Source: JADJPL01 sp040382095
GTDB lineage: Bacteria > Bacteroidota > Bacteroidia > Chitinophagales > Saprospiraceae
Direction of reading: 5' to 3'
Assembly: GCA_040382095.1 (NCBI GenBank)
Contig: JBEIGB010000130.1
Location: 1-8,855, forward strand
DNA length: 8,855 nucleotides
The notes beneath the pieces are model-generated. The model worked only from the letters and a program-made list of their open reading frames with translations. It was not told where the DNA came from and did no database searches. The translations under genes were made by a program, and so were the position numbers. Below, one piece after another: positions 1 to 6,385 of the stretch. Position 1 is the stretch's first letter. The number at the start of each line of letters is the position of its first letter.

Positions 1-26
1 AGCAAAATGAACCAAATCCGCGTTCG

Positions 27-57
27 AAAAATTTTGTACTGCCGCTGTAGGCGGCAG
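27..57 (-). terminator. Hairpin downstream of the PorE-like gene, possible terminator
   Basis: A 7-bp perfect stem (CTGCCGC at 39-45 pairing with GCGGCAG at 51-57) closes a 5-base loop. Read on the minus strand it lies about 50 bases past the stop codon of the 109-2082 gene and is followed by TACAAAA and then five T's (31-27). A stem plus a nearby U-tract fits an intrinsic terminator, but the T-run is not directly next to the stem. The rest of 1-108 shows no coding signal. The gene to the left is outside the window, so the hairpin could also serve a convergent transcript. Confidence 0.45.
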
Positions 58-108
58 AATACTTCATTCTTTTTAGATGACCCCACAAAGTTTTATTTCG
101 CCATTATA

Positions 109-2082
109 TTATTCCAGGACGGTTATTTTAAGTTCGACCCTTCTGTTTTGAGCTTTTGGTTGCCCATCGCTGATCTCTCCATATCCTTTCATCGCAATGC
201 TATTTGTAGGGAATCCTTTTTCCATCAGGATAATCGCGATGCCTTTTGCCCTGCGCTCGCTGAGGGCGAGATTATACCCGGCTTGTCCGATATCATCGGC
301 AAAGCCGTTTACCTCGACACGTTTGATGGTTTTGCCGGCATGTTCGGCGAGGAACAGGTTGAGTTTATCGCGTTCATTGGGTTCCAGGTCGTCGCTGTCC
401 AACTGGTAAAAGAGGGTGAGGCTATAGCGTTGCAGGGTTTTGAGCCTCGCCGGTGTTGGTGCAGGTTCATCCGGAGGGAGCGCTGCGGCAGGTGCCGGTG
501 GGGTACGGAGTGGCCTCAGGTTGTATTCGACCACGTAGAATGTACGGTTGTCCCATTGTGGGATAGGTAATTTTGAAGTATAGGGATGATAGCCTGTTGC
601 GGTAATATTGAGGGTGATCTTTGAATTACCGGGAAGGCACAGGAAGAAATGGCCATTGGAATCGGCCTGCATTGCGGGGCGGTTGTCGAAGGTGACTTTT
701 GCTGCGACGGGTAGTCCGGTGAGGGAGTCGCGGAAGAAGAATTCGGTGAAGGTGGTAGGCTCGGAGAAGAGCTCTTCCTGTAAATCTACCCGATAGATAT
801 CCATTCCTCCAAAGCCTTCCGGGCGGTCAGAGGCAAAATAGGCGGTTTTGTTGTCGGCAGAGAGAAAGAAGCCGAGCTCCCGATGGGGGGAATTGATAAG
901 GGGGCCGAGGCTGATGGGCGCACTCCATTGTTTTTTTTCATTGCGGAAGCTGACGAAGATATCCTGGTCGCCCATTCCGAGGTGGCCGGTGGAGGAAAAA
1001 TACAGGGCGTTGCCATCGTTGCTGATAAAAGGGGCTTCTTCGTCGAGGAGGGTATTAATGGGTTCTCCAAGGTTTTGGGGGTCGCTCCAGCTACCGTCCG
1101 GCCGGCGTTCGCTGTACCAGATATCGGTGCCCCCGGCACCTCCGGGCCGGTTGCTGGCAAAATAGAGCTGTTTGCCATCACAACTGATGGCTGCCTGGGA
1201 TTCCCATTGCGGGGAGTTGGGATGGCCGCTCAAGGCATGGATATCGCGTACCTGATTTTTTTCGACAGTAGCTTCCCAGATATCGCAGGGGCCTTCGACT
1301 TCTGCCCGGTTGCATGCAGTGAAATACATGTGCCGGCCGTCGCGTACCATCGTACACATCCCTTCGTTGAAGGAAGTATTGATGGGCCCGCTTACCGGGC
1401 TGGCACTGGTCCATTGCCCGGGCCTGGATGCAGTACTGATGAAGAGATTTTCATCGCGGTCGGTATTCTTCCGACGGGTGAAAAAAATGACCGATTGATT
1501 ATTGGACAGGAAGGGGAAATACTCGTCGAAGCGGGTGTTGATATTGCTGCCCAGATTGATTAAACGGATATTTTGCCGAAATTTTGAAGTATCCATCGAG
1601 ACCTGGCAGGCACGGATACTCGCCTCATACTTTTCCAGAAAGCTATCCTCCAGAAGCCGTTCTTTTTCCCCGTTAACAGTGAATTGAATCTCTTCCAGGA
1701 GCTGGAGCTTGCGGAATTGTTCGAAATATGCGATGGCCTTGGCAGGAAGGCCCATCTTGAAATAGACTTCTCCGATTTGATAGTATAAGGCCCTGGAGAA
1801 CCTGGGGGAGAGTTCGATAATTTTCAGATAGTGTTGCAGGGCATTGGGATAGTCTTTAAGCATTTCAAAGCAGAGGCCCATGCCGCGTTCTGCTGCCATA
1901 AGGGTATCCTGCAGGCTAAGCGCTGTTTTAAACTGCCGCAATGCTTTTTTATAATTTTTTTCCAGGAGCGAGATTTCTCCGGCCTGGATATATTCCATGG
2001 CAAGTGGATTGTACTGTGCAATGCTGGCTGTAATTGTCGCAACAGCACAAACGATTATCAGGAGTGTTTTTTTTAGGTACAT
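109..2082 (-). CDS. PorE-like TPR/PD40/OmpA-domain periplasmic protein
   Basis: This is a predicted exported 657-residue protein that should bind peptidoglycan and present a beta-propeller in the periplasm. The start at 2082 is chosen because MYLKKTLLIIVCAVATITA gives a clean signal peptide ending near SIAQ; an upstream Met at 2118 would put 12 polar residues in front of it. Domain order: TPR-like helices (about 25-125), PD40/WD40-like repeats (about 185-440, with SNRPGGAGGTDIWYS and SDRPEGFGGMDIY), a carboxypeptidase-regulatory-like beta domain (about 445-525), a Pro/Ala linker (527-545) and an OmpA C-terminal domain (about 555-655). In the OmpA domain Asp596 and Arg611 sit 15 residues apart, as the diaminopimelate-binding pair does in this family. 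The order and length match PorE of type IX secretion, but PorE is a lipoprotein and no lipobox Cys is seen at the cleavage site. A T9SS role is therefore inference; many Bacteroidota carry several such paralogues. Confidence 0.9.
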   Translation of the reverse strand: MYLKKTLLIIVCAVATITASIAQYNPLAMEYIQAGEISLLEKNYKKALRQFKTALSLQDTLMAAERGMGLCFEMLKDYPNALQHYLKIIELSPRFSRALYYQIGEVYFKMGLPAKAIAYFEQFRKLQLLEEIQFTVNGEKERLLEDSFLEKYEASIRACQVSMDTSKFRQNIRLINLGSNINTRFDEYFPFLSNNQSVIFFTRRKNTDRDENLFISTASRPGQWTSASPVSGPINTSFNEGMCTMVRDGRHMYFTACNRAEVEGPCDIWEATVEKNQVRDIHALSGHPNSPQWESQAAISCDGKQLYFASNRPGGAGGTDIWYSERRPDGSWSDPQNLGEPINTLLDEEAPFISNDGNALYFSSTGHLGMGDQDIFVSFRNEKKQWSAPISLGPLINSPHRELGFFLSADNKTAYFASDRPEGFGGMDIYRVDLQEELFSEPTTFTEFFFRDSLTGLPVAAKVTFDNRPAMQADSNGHFFLCLPGNSKITLNITATGYHPYTSKLPIPQWDNRTFYVVEYNLRPLRTPPAPAAALPPDEPAPTPARLKTLQRYSLTLFYQLDSDDLEPNERDKLNLFLAEHAGKTIKRVEVNGFADDIGQAGYNLALSERRAKGIAIILMEKGFPTNSIAMKGYGEISDGQPKAQNRRVELKITVLE

Positions 2083-2584
2083 AGTGCTCAAATTGGAAAT
2101 CAGGGTTGTCGGATACATTAGACTTGTTGCCCAATTTACATAAAATGTATATATTCAGGTTGCTTAGCTTGTATTTGGTGCATTTCATTTTTGGTATCCG
2201 GCAATCTTTTTAGCCTTCTTCGAGGTAGCATAGCCATCTTGGGACAAACAGTATTTTACTCCCGTTGCTGCAAAGTGAAATACACCTGAATGATTTAGCG
2301 TTATAGGTTTTAAATGGGTACGTAGTTTCCGATGGCGAAGTCAGAAGAAGTTCTTTAAAATCCGGAAAAGAAAAAAATGCAAGGAAATGAGTGTTTCTCC
2401 TGCATAGCCCCCGCTACCATGCTGACCTGTCACAACAAGTCTGCTGAAATTGACGCCGACTCAACCTTGAGCGCTATTCATACCATATCAACATGGGCAA
2501 AGAACTTCAAAGCAGAAAAAATATCCCCTTTCTAAACTCCGGCGTCGCTTAATGCGCTATCTAATCAACATTTAATACAGCGAT
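2083..2584. other. 502-base divergent intergenic region, no recognised gene
   Basis: This gap separates the starts of two divergent genes and must hold promoters for both. It is AT-richer than the flanking genes. I found no convincing pair of Bacteroidota -33 (TTTG) and -7 (TAnnTTTG) elements on either strand. A small dyad, TACAT-AAA-ATGTA at 2137-2149, lies about 55-67 bases upstream of the PorE-like start and could be an operator or chance. No tRNA-like cloverleaf or riboswitch was recognised. The only open frame worth listing is the 52-codon one at 2377-2535. Confidence 0.6.
2377..2535 (+). CDS. Possible 52-residue small protein, unrecognised
   Basis: An ATG at 2377 opens a 52-codon frame that ends in TAA at 2533-2535, 49 bases before the next gene on the same strand. 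The start is preceded by an A/G-rich stretch (GGAAAAGAAAAAA), the type of leader often seen before Bacteroidota starts. The peptide begins MQGNECFSCIAPATMLTC, with three Cys in the first 18 residues and no hydrophobic export signal. I do not recognise it. An open frame of this length is expected by chance in a 500-base gap, so it may be non-coding or a decayed remnant. It could also be a leader peptide for the downstream hydrolase. Confidence 0.2.
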   Translation: MQGNECFSCIAPATMLTCHNKSAEIDADSTLSAIHTISTWAKNFKAEKISPF

Positions 2585-3706
2585 ATGCCTTTTTATCAAT
2601 ACCTCACCAATAAATTACCGGATGGCGCACGTGCTATCGAGCGGCTGCTTGCCTTGCGGAAGCAATTACGGGAAGAAGTACCTCTTCGCACACAGGATAG
2701 CACTTTACTTCTGGCGACCTGGAATATCCGGGAGTTCGACTCCCCGAAATTCGGCGGACGCCTGCCGGAGAGCTATTATTATATCGCCGAAATCATTGCC
2801 CACTTTGACCTCGTCGCTGTACAGGAGGTATATAAAGATCTCGAGGCGCTTCAGCAGATCCAACGGATTTTGGGCAATGACTGGAAGTTTATGTTCACAG
2901 ACGAGACGATGGGTGCTGCGGGGAATAAAGAGCGCCTGGCGTTTATCTATGATAGTCGAAAGGTGAGCTTTGGAGGTTTGGCAAGTGAGATTGTCCTGCC
3001 GCCGAAGATGGTGCTTACTGCGGAGGGCAAGCGGGAGCTACAGCCGGTACGCCAACTGGCGCGCAGTCCTTTCGCAGTTGGGTTCAGGAGTGGATGGACG
3101 AATTTCATCCTGACGACCGTACATATTTATTATGGGGAAGACCGTCCCGACGACCCGCTGCGCGTTCAGGAGATTCAGGAAATTGCGGATTTTATGTCCA
3201 AAAAATCGGATGATCCCACGAGCTGGTCGCGGAATATTATCCTACTGGGGGATTTTAATATTTATTCTCCTGAGGATGTGACGATGCAGGCCCTTATCCG
3301 CGCAGGTTTTGAGGTGTCGCCACAGTTACAGTTTGTACCGAGTAACTTCGGTCAAAACCGGACGTATGACCAGATCGCTTTCAAGGTGCGCCCCGACCGA
3401 TTTGAGCGGACGGGGAGAGCGGGGGTATTTAATTTTTCCAGGACGGTTTTCCGGGATGAGGATGAGGCGGTATATGCTCCATTGCTGGGCGAGGATTATT
3501 TGAAAAATAAATCCGGAGTGCCGCGCAAAGATCCGGGCACTTATTACCGGCAATGGCGTACCTTTCAGATGAGCGACCATCTGCCGATGTGGGTGGAAAT
3601 CGGTATTGACTTTTCGGATGCTTATCTTGAGCGCAAGCTGGCAGAAAAACAAGAGGATGCAAGGGGGATTGCTGGTAAGCCGTTTCGGCATCCTTTACTG
3701 CCGTAA
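2585..3706 (+). CDS. Endonuclease/exonuclease/phosphatase family protein
   Basis: This 373-residue protein has the DNase I-like (EEP) fold, a metal-dependent phosphodiesterase family whose substrates range from DNA and RNA to phospholipids and inositol phosphates. The family motifs appear in order: LLATWNIREFD with Asn47, DLVAVQEV with Glu81, TTVHIYYG with the catalytic-type His180, ILLGDFNIYS with Asp223 and Asn225, TYDQIAF with Asp262, and the terminal SDHLPMWVEI with Asp331-His332. All expected catalytic and metal positions are present, so it should be active. No signal peptide is seen, which suggests a cytoplasmic enzyme, unlike the many exported EEP proteins. Residues about 265-325 are a longer acidic insert before the SDH motif. 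It is transcribed alone, diverging from the PorE-like gene and converging on the TrpF-like gene. The exact substrate cannot be told from sequence. Confidence 0.9.
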   Translation: MPFYQYLTNKLPDGARAIERLLALRKQLREEVPLRTQDSTLLLATWNIREFDSPKFGGRLPESYYYIAEIIAHFDLVAVQEVYKDLEALQQIQRILGNDWKFMFTDETMGAAGNKERLAFIYDSRKVSFGGLASEIVLPPKMVLTAEGKRELQPVRQLARSPFAVGFRSGWTNFILTTVHIYYGEDRPDDPLRVQEIQEIADFMSKKSDDPTSWSRNIILLGDFNIYSPEDVTMQALIRAGFEVSPQLQFVPSNFGQNRTYDQIAFKVRPDRFERTGRAGVFNFSRTVFRDEDEAVYAPLLGEDYLKNKSGVPRKDPGTYYRQWRTFQMSDHLPMWVEIGIDFSDAYLERKLAEKQEDARGIAGKPFRHPLLP

Positions 3707-3714
3707 CAGCGCGC

Positions 3715-4368
3715 TTAGTACCCTGCAGCCCTGAAAAATGCCTCCAGTTTCCAGGGATCGAGATTTCCTGCTGTACGGACGCCGCTGCAAAGGTCAAGCC
3801 CAAAGGGAGCCACGGTTTCAATGGCCCTGGCTACGTTTTCTGCATGTAGTCCTCCTGCGAGAAATACTGGTACCGGCGACTGCTCGACGATTTTCCGGCT
3901 GATCGTCCAGTCATGGGTTTGACCAGTACCACCGAGTACTTTCACGCTCAATTTGGGGTTGCCGCTATCGAGGAGCAGGGCATCGGCGACTTCAGCGTAG
4001 GCCAGTGCCTCTATGATGGAGGTTTCGTCGAGCACATGGACGACCTGCACAAGTTTAATCCCTGGCAAATTTTCCCGGATTCCGGGATAGGCGGAGCGGG
4101 AGATATGGTCAACAATCTGAATCGTATTGGTTTGGGTTATCTTCGCGTGGGCGAGGATGTCTGCTGTCTCCAGGAAGCTGGTAAGTAAGAAGGTTGCGAT
4201 GGGCGGGGGCGTTGCCGCAGCGATTTCCCGGATCAGGGGATCGGTGATGACCCCGGGCCCGCTGGGCATACCGCTCACGAGGCCTATAGCTGACGCTCCG
4301 GCATCAATGGCCTGATACGCTTCCGTTTTACTGCTGATACAGCATATTTTTATTTTGGGGAGTGCCAT
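3715..4368 (-). CDS. TrpF-like (phosphoribosylanthranilate isomerase paralogue)
   Basis: This 217-residue TIM-barrel protein is related to phosphoribosylanthranilate isomerase, which performs the Amadori rearrangement in tryptophan synthesis. Family signs are KICCISS with Cys9 at the general-base position (KICGIT in true TrpF), LLLDSGNP with Asp134 at the general-acid position, GGTGQTHDW (146-154), the phosphate-binding AGGL (171-174) and DLCSGVR (192-198). Two canonical segments differ. The SPR/SKR segment, whose Arg contacts the anthranilate carboxylate, is replaced by GMPSGPGVI (33-41), and the QLHG segment reads QIVDH. Catalytic residues are thus kept while the carboxylate-binding Arg is lost, so the substrate may differ. 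No other trp gene is nearby. Its 3' end lies 8 bases from that of the convergent EEP gene. It is often annotated simply as phosphoribosylanthranilate isomerase; I would not assign trpF. Confidence 0.85.
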   Translation of the reverse strand: MALPKIKICCISSKTEAYQAIDAGASAIGLVSGMPSGPGVITDPLIREIAAATPPPIATFLLTSFLETADILAHAKITQTNTIQIVDHISRSAYPGIRENLPGIKLVQVVHVLDETSIIEALAYAEVADALLLDSGNPKLSVKVLGGTGQTHDWTISRKIVEQSPVPVFLAGGLHAENVARAIETVAPFGLDLCSGVRTAGNLDPWKLEAFFRAAGY

Positions 4369-4415
4369 GATGATTGTACAAGATAGGAAATCTGGTGCGA
4401 CAAAATCATTACATA

Positions 4416-4423
4416 CAAAAATA
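4416..4423 (-). promoter_or_regulatory. Possible Bacteroidota -7 element for the TrpF-like gene
   Basis: Read on the minus strand the bases are TATTTTTG, an exact match to the TAnnTTTG -7 consensus of Bacteroidota primary promoters. It lies about 47 bases upstream of the TrpF-like start, which would give a leader of about 40 bases. No TTTG was found at the expected -33 spacing, so this is a weak call. Confidence 0.25.
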
Positions 4424-4443
4424 GGGTTTATTCGGGGCTAGGG

Positions 4444-4694
4444 ATGTCCACAAAAAAATCCTCGATCTCTACTACCCCAGGTATGATGAGAACGAAGCCT
4501 CCCACCGCCGTTTAGCGGAGTTAGGGAGGATTTACCACGAGGGTGCTGCAGCTTATTTGCAGATGTATCCCCCGGTGAGCCCTCTGGACAGTATGCAGCT
4601 CGGGAAGTTGCGAACGGCCATCAAGCGGCACTTGTCCGAGGCCATGCAGGAAGTAGATTTGCTGGTAAAAGAGGTAATGGGGCTTACGGAGTAA
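4444..4694 (+). pseudogene. 83-residue orphan gene with a -1 frame break at an A7 run
   Basis: From ATG 4444 the frame reads MSTKK and then hits a run of seven A's (4452-4458). Unshifted, it continues only to residue 23 and stops at TAG 4513-4515. Shifted by -1 at the run, it reads ILDLYYPRYDENEASHRRLA and continues without interruption to TAA 4692-4694, giving an 83-residue, charged, mostly helical protein that ends VKEVMGLTE. This second frame is open from 4425 but has no ATG, GTG or TTG before codons at 4557 and 4563, so it needs the upstream ATG or a late start. The break may be a one-base deletion (real or a homopolymer sequencing error) or programmed slippage, since A_AAA_AAA is in the correct phase. 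I do not recognise the protein. It diverges from the TrpF-like gene and converges on the deformylase-like gene. Confidence 0.5.
4498..4529. other. GC-rich two-part hairpin inside the orphan gene
   Basis: CCTCCC (4498-4503) can pair with GGGAGG (4524-4529), and inside it CCGC (4505-4508) with GCGG (4515-4518) around a 6-base loop. That gives ten G/C-rich pairs with an asymmetric internal loop. It lies 40 bases after the A7 slippery run, farther than the usual 5-9 base spacer of a frameshift-stimulating structure. It also covers the zero-frame TAG at 4513-4515. Confidence 0.4.
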
Positions 4695-4726
4695 AGCTGT
4701 GCATTGCTTAAATGTGAAATACCCGT

Positions 4727-5239
4727 TCATAGGGAGGGCTTATTCGTTTCCACTGGCATTTTCCAAAAAAACGACTGTGCATCCATCGCCCGCATAGTGG
4801 CCAGGATACCATCCAGGTGGTCAATTTCGTGCTGCATAAGCTCGGAGAGGTCTTCCGGGAGTTCCCAAACCTGTTCTTTCCAATCCAGGTCGCGGAATCG
4901 CATTTTACAGAACTGATGCCGGCGCAGACGTACGAGCAGGTTGGGGAAGCTCATGCAGTCGTCCCACATTTCGATCATCGCATTGCTACAGTCGAACAAT
5001 TCCGGGTTGAAGAATGCAATCGGCTCTGTGACGTTCATCACCACGAGCCGTTTCATCACGCCAACCTGCGGAGCGGCAATGGCCCTGCCTGCACCGTACT
5101 TCGCCTGGAACTCTTTTACGATATTGGCCATACCTGCAATCACAGAGGCGAGGCCAGGTACCTCTTCAGGCTTTACCGGATCACATTTTTCATAGAGCCT
5201 GGGATCGCCGAGCAGGAGGACATCAGATAAATGGAGCAT
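4727..5239 (-). CDS. Peptide deformylase-like protein (def family) with variant motifs
   Basis: This 170-residue protein belongs to the peptide deformylase family, metalloenzymes that remove the formyl group from the N-terminal Met of nascent proteins. The three motifs are recognisable but altered. Motif 1 (GxGLAAPQ) reads GRAIAAPQ at 51-58, motif 2 (EGCLS) reads DDCMS at 93-97, and motif 3 is an intact HEIDH at 137-141. The metal ligands Cys95, His137 and His141, the catalytic Glu138 and Gln58 are all kept, so metal binding and hydrolysis are plausible. The changed glycines and Glu-Gly suggest an altered pocket and a paralogue of a main def elsewhere in the genome. Its start is 3 bases after the stop of the HisC-like gene, so the two are very probably co-transcribed and perhaps translationally coupled. 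No signal peptide is seen. True def usually neighbours fmt or translation genes, which are absent here. Confidence 0.82.
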   Translation of the reverse strand: MLHLSDVLLLGDPRLYEKCDPVKPEEVPGLASVIAGMANIVKEFQAKYGAGRAIAAPQVGVMKRLVVMNVTEPIAFFNPELFDCSNAMIEMWDDCMSFPNLLVRLRRHQFCKMRFRDLDWKEQVWELPEDLSELMQHEIDHLDGILATMRAMDAQSFFWKMPVETNKPSL

Positions 5240-5242
5240 AGA

Positions 5243-6364
5243 TTACACCATTTTTCTGAGGGCTTGCCCGAAGGCCTCCATCTCTGCCATTGTACCTGTG
5301 CTGATGCGGCACCATTGGTTGAGCGGCGGAAATGGCCGTCCGACGATGATCTGGTGCTTGGCCATATCGGCCATGAAGGCATTTATATCCCTGCGGGTTT
5401 CAAAAAAGACAAAATTGGCATGCGAAGGGATATAGCGGAACTTCAATTCATCGAGTAGGCTATAGAGGTATTTTTTTGATGCTTCGTTTTTTTGGAGGCT
5501 GAAACGGTAGAATTCCTGGTCTTCCATTGCCGCTTTTGCTGCACTGATGGCCAGCATGTTGAGGTTGGCCATACAATTTGCAGCGAGCCTGCGTGCGATG
5601 TCCGGGCGGGCGATCAGGTAGCCTGCGCGGATGCCCGCGAGGCCATATACTTTGGAAAAGGTGCGGGAGACGATCACATTATAATCCTGTTTCACCAGTT
5701 CGACCATACTGGGGTATCCAGGTTCGGTGACGTAGTCGAAATAGGCTTCGTCTGCAAAGACGATGGCCCTGCCGGCCATAGAACGGCAAAAATCGCGCAT
5801 CTTTTCGGCAGGGAGCAGGGTACCTGTAGGATTATTGGGGTTACAGACAAAAACCAGTCGGGTATTATTATTGACCCGCTTTTCCATGGATTCCAGGTCG
5901 TGTGTGAGGGTATTATCGAGTGGCACCCAGTGGATATGGGCGCCAAATTGTTCGCCATAGGTCATCAGCGACTGAAAGGTAGGATCTGCTGCCACGATTT
6001 CGCCGCCGTGCATGCCAAAAGAAAGTCCGGTTACTTTGAGACCTTCCGTTGAACCTGCAGTCAGCACGATATGTTCCGGGCTGACCCCTTCTTTGTCGGC
6101 AATCATGCGGGTTAATTCCCTGGTATAGGAAAAAGGGTATCTACAGGCATCATCAAAAGCTTTGATCATGGCCTCCCGGACTTTTGGAGAGGGTCCATAG
6201 GGGTTTTCGTTGGAGCTGAGCCGCACGGATCCTGTAGGTGGTAGCGGGCGGGCAGGAAAATCAAAAGCTTGTGCGGATTTTGCATTTGCGAGCGGGGCGA
6301 GGGCGGCGCCTGTACCGGCAAGCCCTACCAGCCTGAGCCAGTTGCGGCGGTTTACAGCGTGCAT
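5243..6364 (-). CDS. Tat-signal HisC-like PLP-dependent aminotransferase
   Basis: This 373-residue fold-type I aminotransferase resembles histidinol-phosphate aminotransferase. PLP-site features are SNENPYGPSP (51-60), GSTEG (104-108), CNPNNPTG (174-181) with Asn178, FADEAYFDY with Asp205, SRTFSKVYGLAGIRAGY with the Schiff-base Lys238 and Arg246, and the carboxylate-binding Arg353 in WCRISTGT. All catalytic residues are present. Its N-terminus, MHAVNRRNWLRLVGLAGTG, is a twin-arginine signal (Arg6-Arg7) with a hydrophobic stretch and ANA or AQA cleavage sites near residues 28-33. The next Met (66) would delete the NENPYGP segment, so this start is secure. Tat export fits an enzyme that folds around its cofactor in the cytoplasm. 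A periplasmic location makes histidine synthesis unlikely and no his genes are nearby. It sits 21 bases after the YfiT-like gene and 3 bases before the deformylase-like gene. Its substrate is unknown. Confidence 0.9.
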   Translation of the reverse strand: MHAVNRRNWLRLVGLAGTGAALAPLANAKSAQAFDFPARPLPPTGSVRLSSNENPYGPSPKVREAMIKAFDDACRYPFSYTRELTRMIADKEGVSPEHIVLTAGSTEGLKVTGLSFGMHGGEIVAADPTFQSLMTYGEQFGAHIHWVPLDNTLTHDLESMEKRVNNNTRLVFVCNPNNPTGTLLPAEKMRDFCRSMAGRAIVFADEAYFDYVTEPGYPSMVELVKQDYNVIVSRTFSKVYGLAGIRAGYLIARPDIARRLAANCMANLNMLAISAAKAAMEDQEFYRFSLQKNEASKKYLYSLLDELKFRYIPSHANFVFFETRRDINAFMADMAKHQIIVGRPFPPLNQWCRISTGTMAEMEAFGQALRKMV

Positions 6365-6385
6365 AGGTGTTTATTTTATAGTGGT

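Noticed and set aside
7..570. 187-codon open frame on the plus strand at the left edge
   Set aside because: Most of it is antisense to the OmpA domain of the PorE-like gene, with low-quality composition in the non-overlapping part and no family resemblance.
883..1563. 226-codon open frame on the plus strand
   Set aside because: It lies antisense to the PD40 region of the PorE-like gene, which has clear domains. The frame is a by-product of that gene's GC-biased codons, and its translation has no recognisable motif.
2083..2118. Upstream ATG (2118) as the start of the PorE-like gene
   Set aside because: It would add 12 residues ahead of a Lys-Lys-hydrophobic signal peptide that begins naturally at 2082.
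2137..2149. TACAT-AAA-ATGTA dyad as a specific operator
   Set aside because: Five-base arms in AT-rich DNA are expected by chance, and no second copy was seen in the window. It is only mentioned in the intergenic entry.
4521..4730. 69-codon minus-strand frame over the orphan gene
   Set aside because: It overlaps the end of the deformylase-like gene in another frame, and its translation is less protein-like than the plus-strand reading at 4444-4694.
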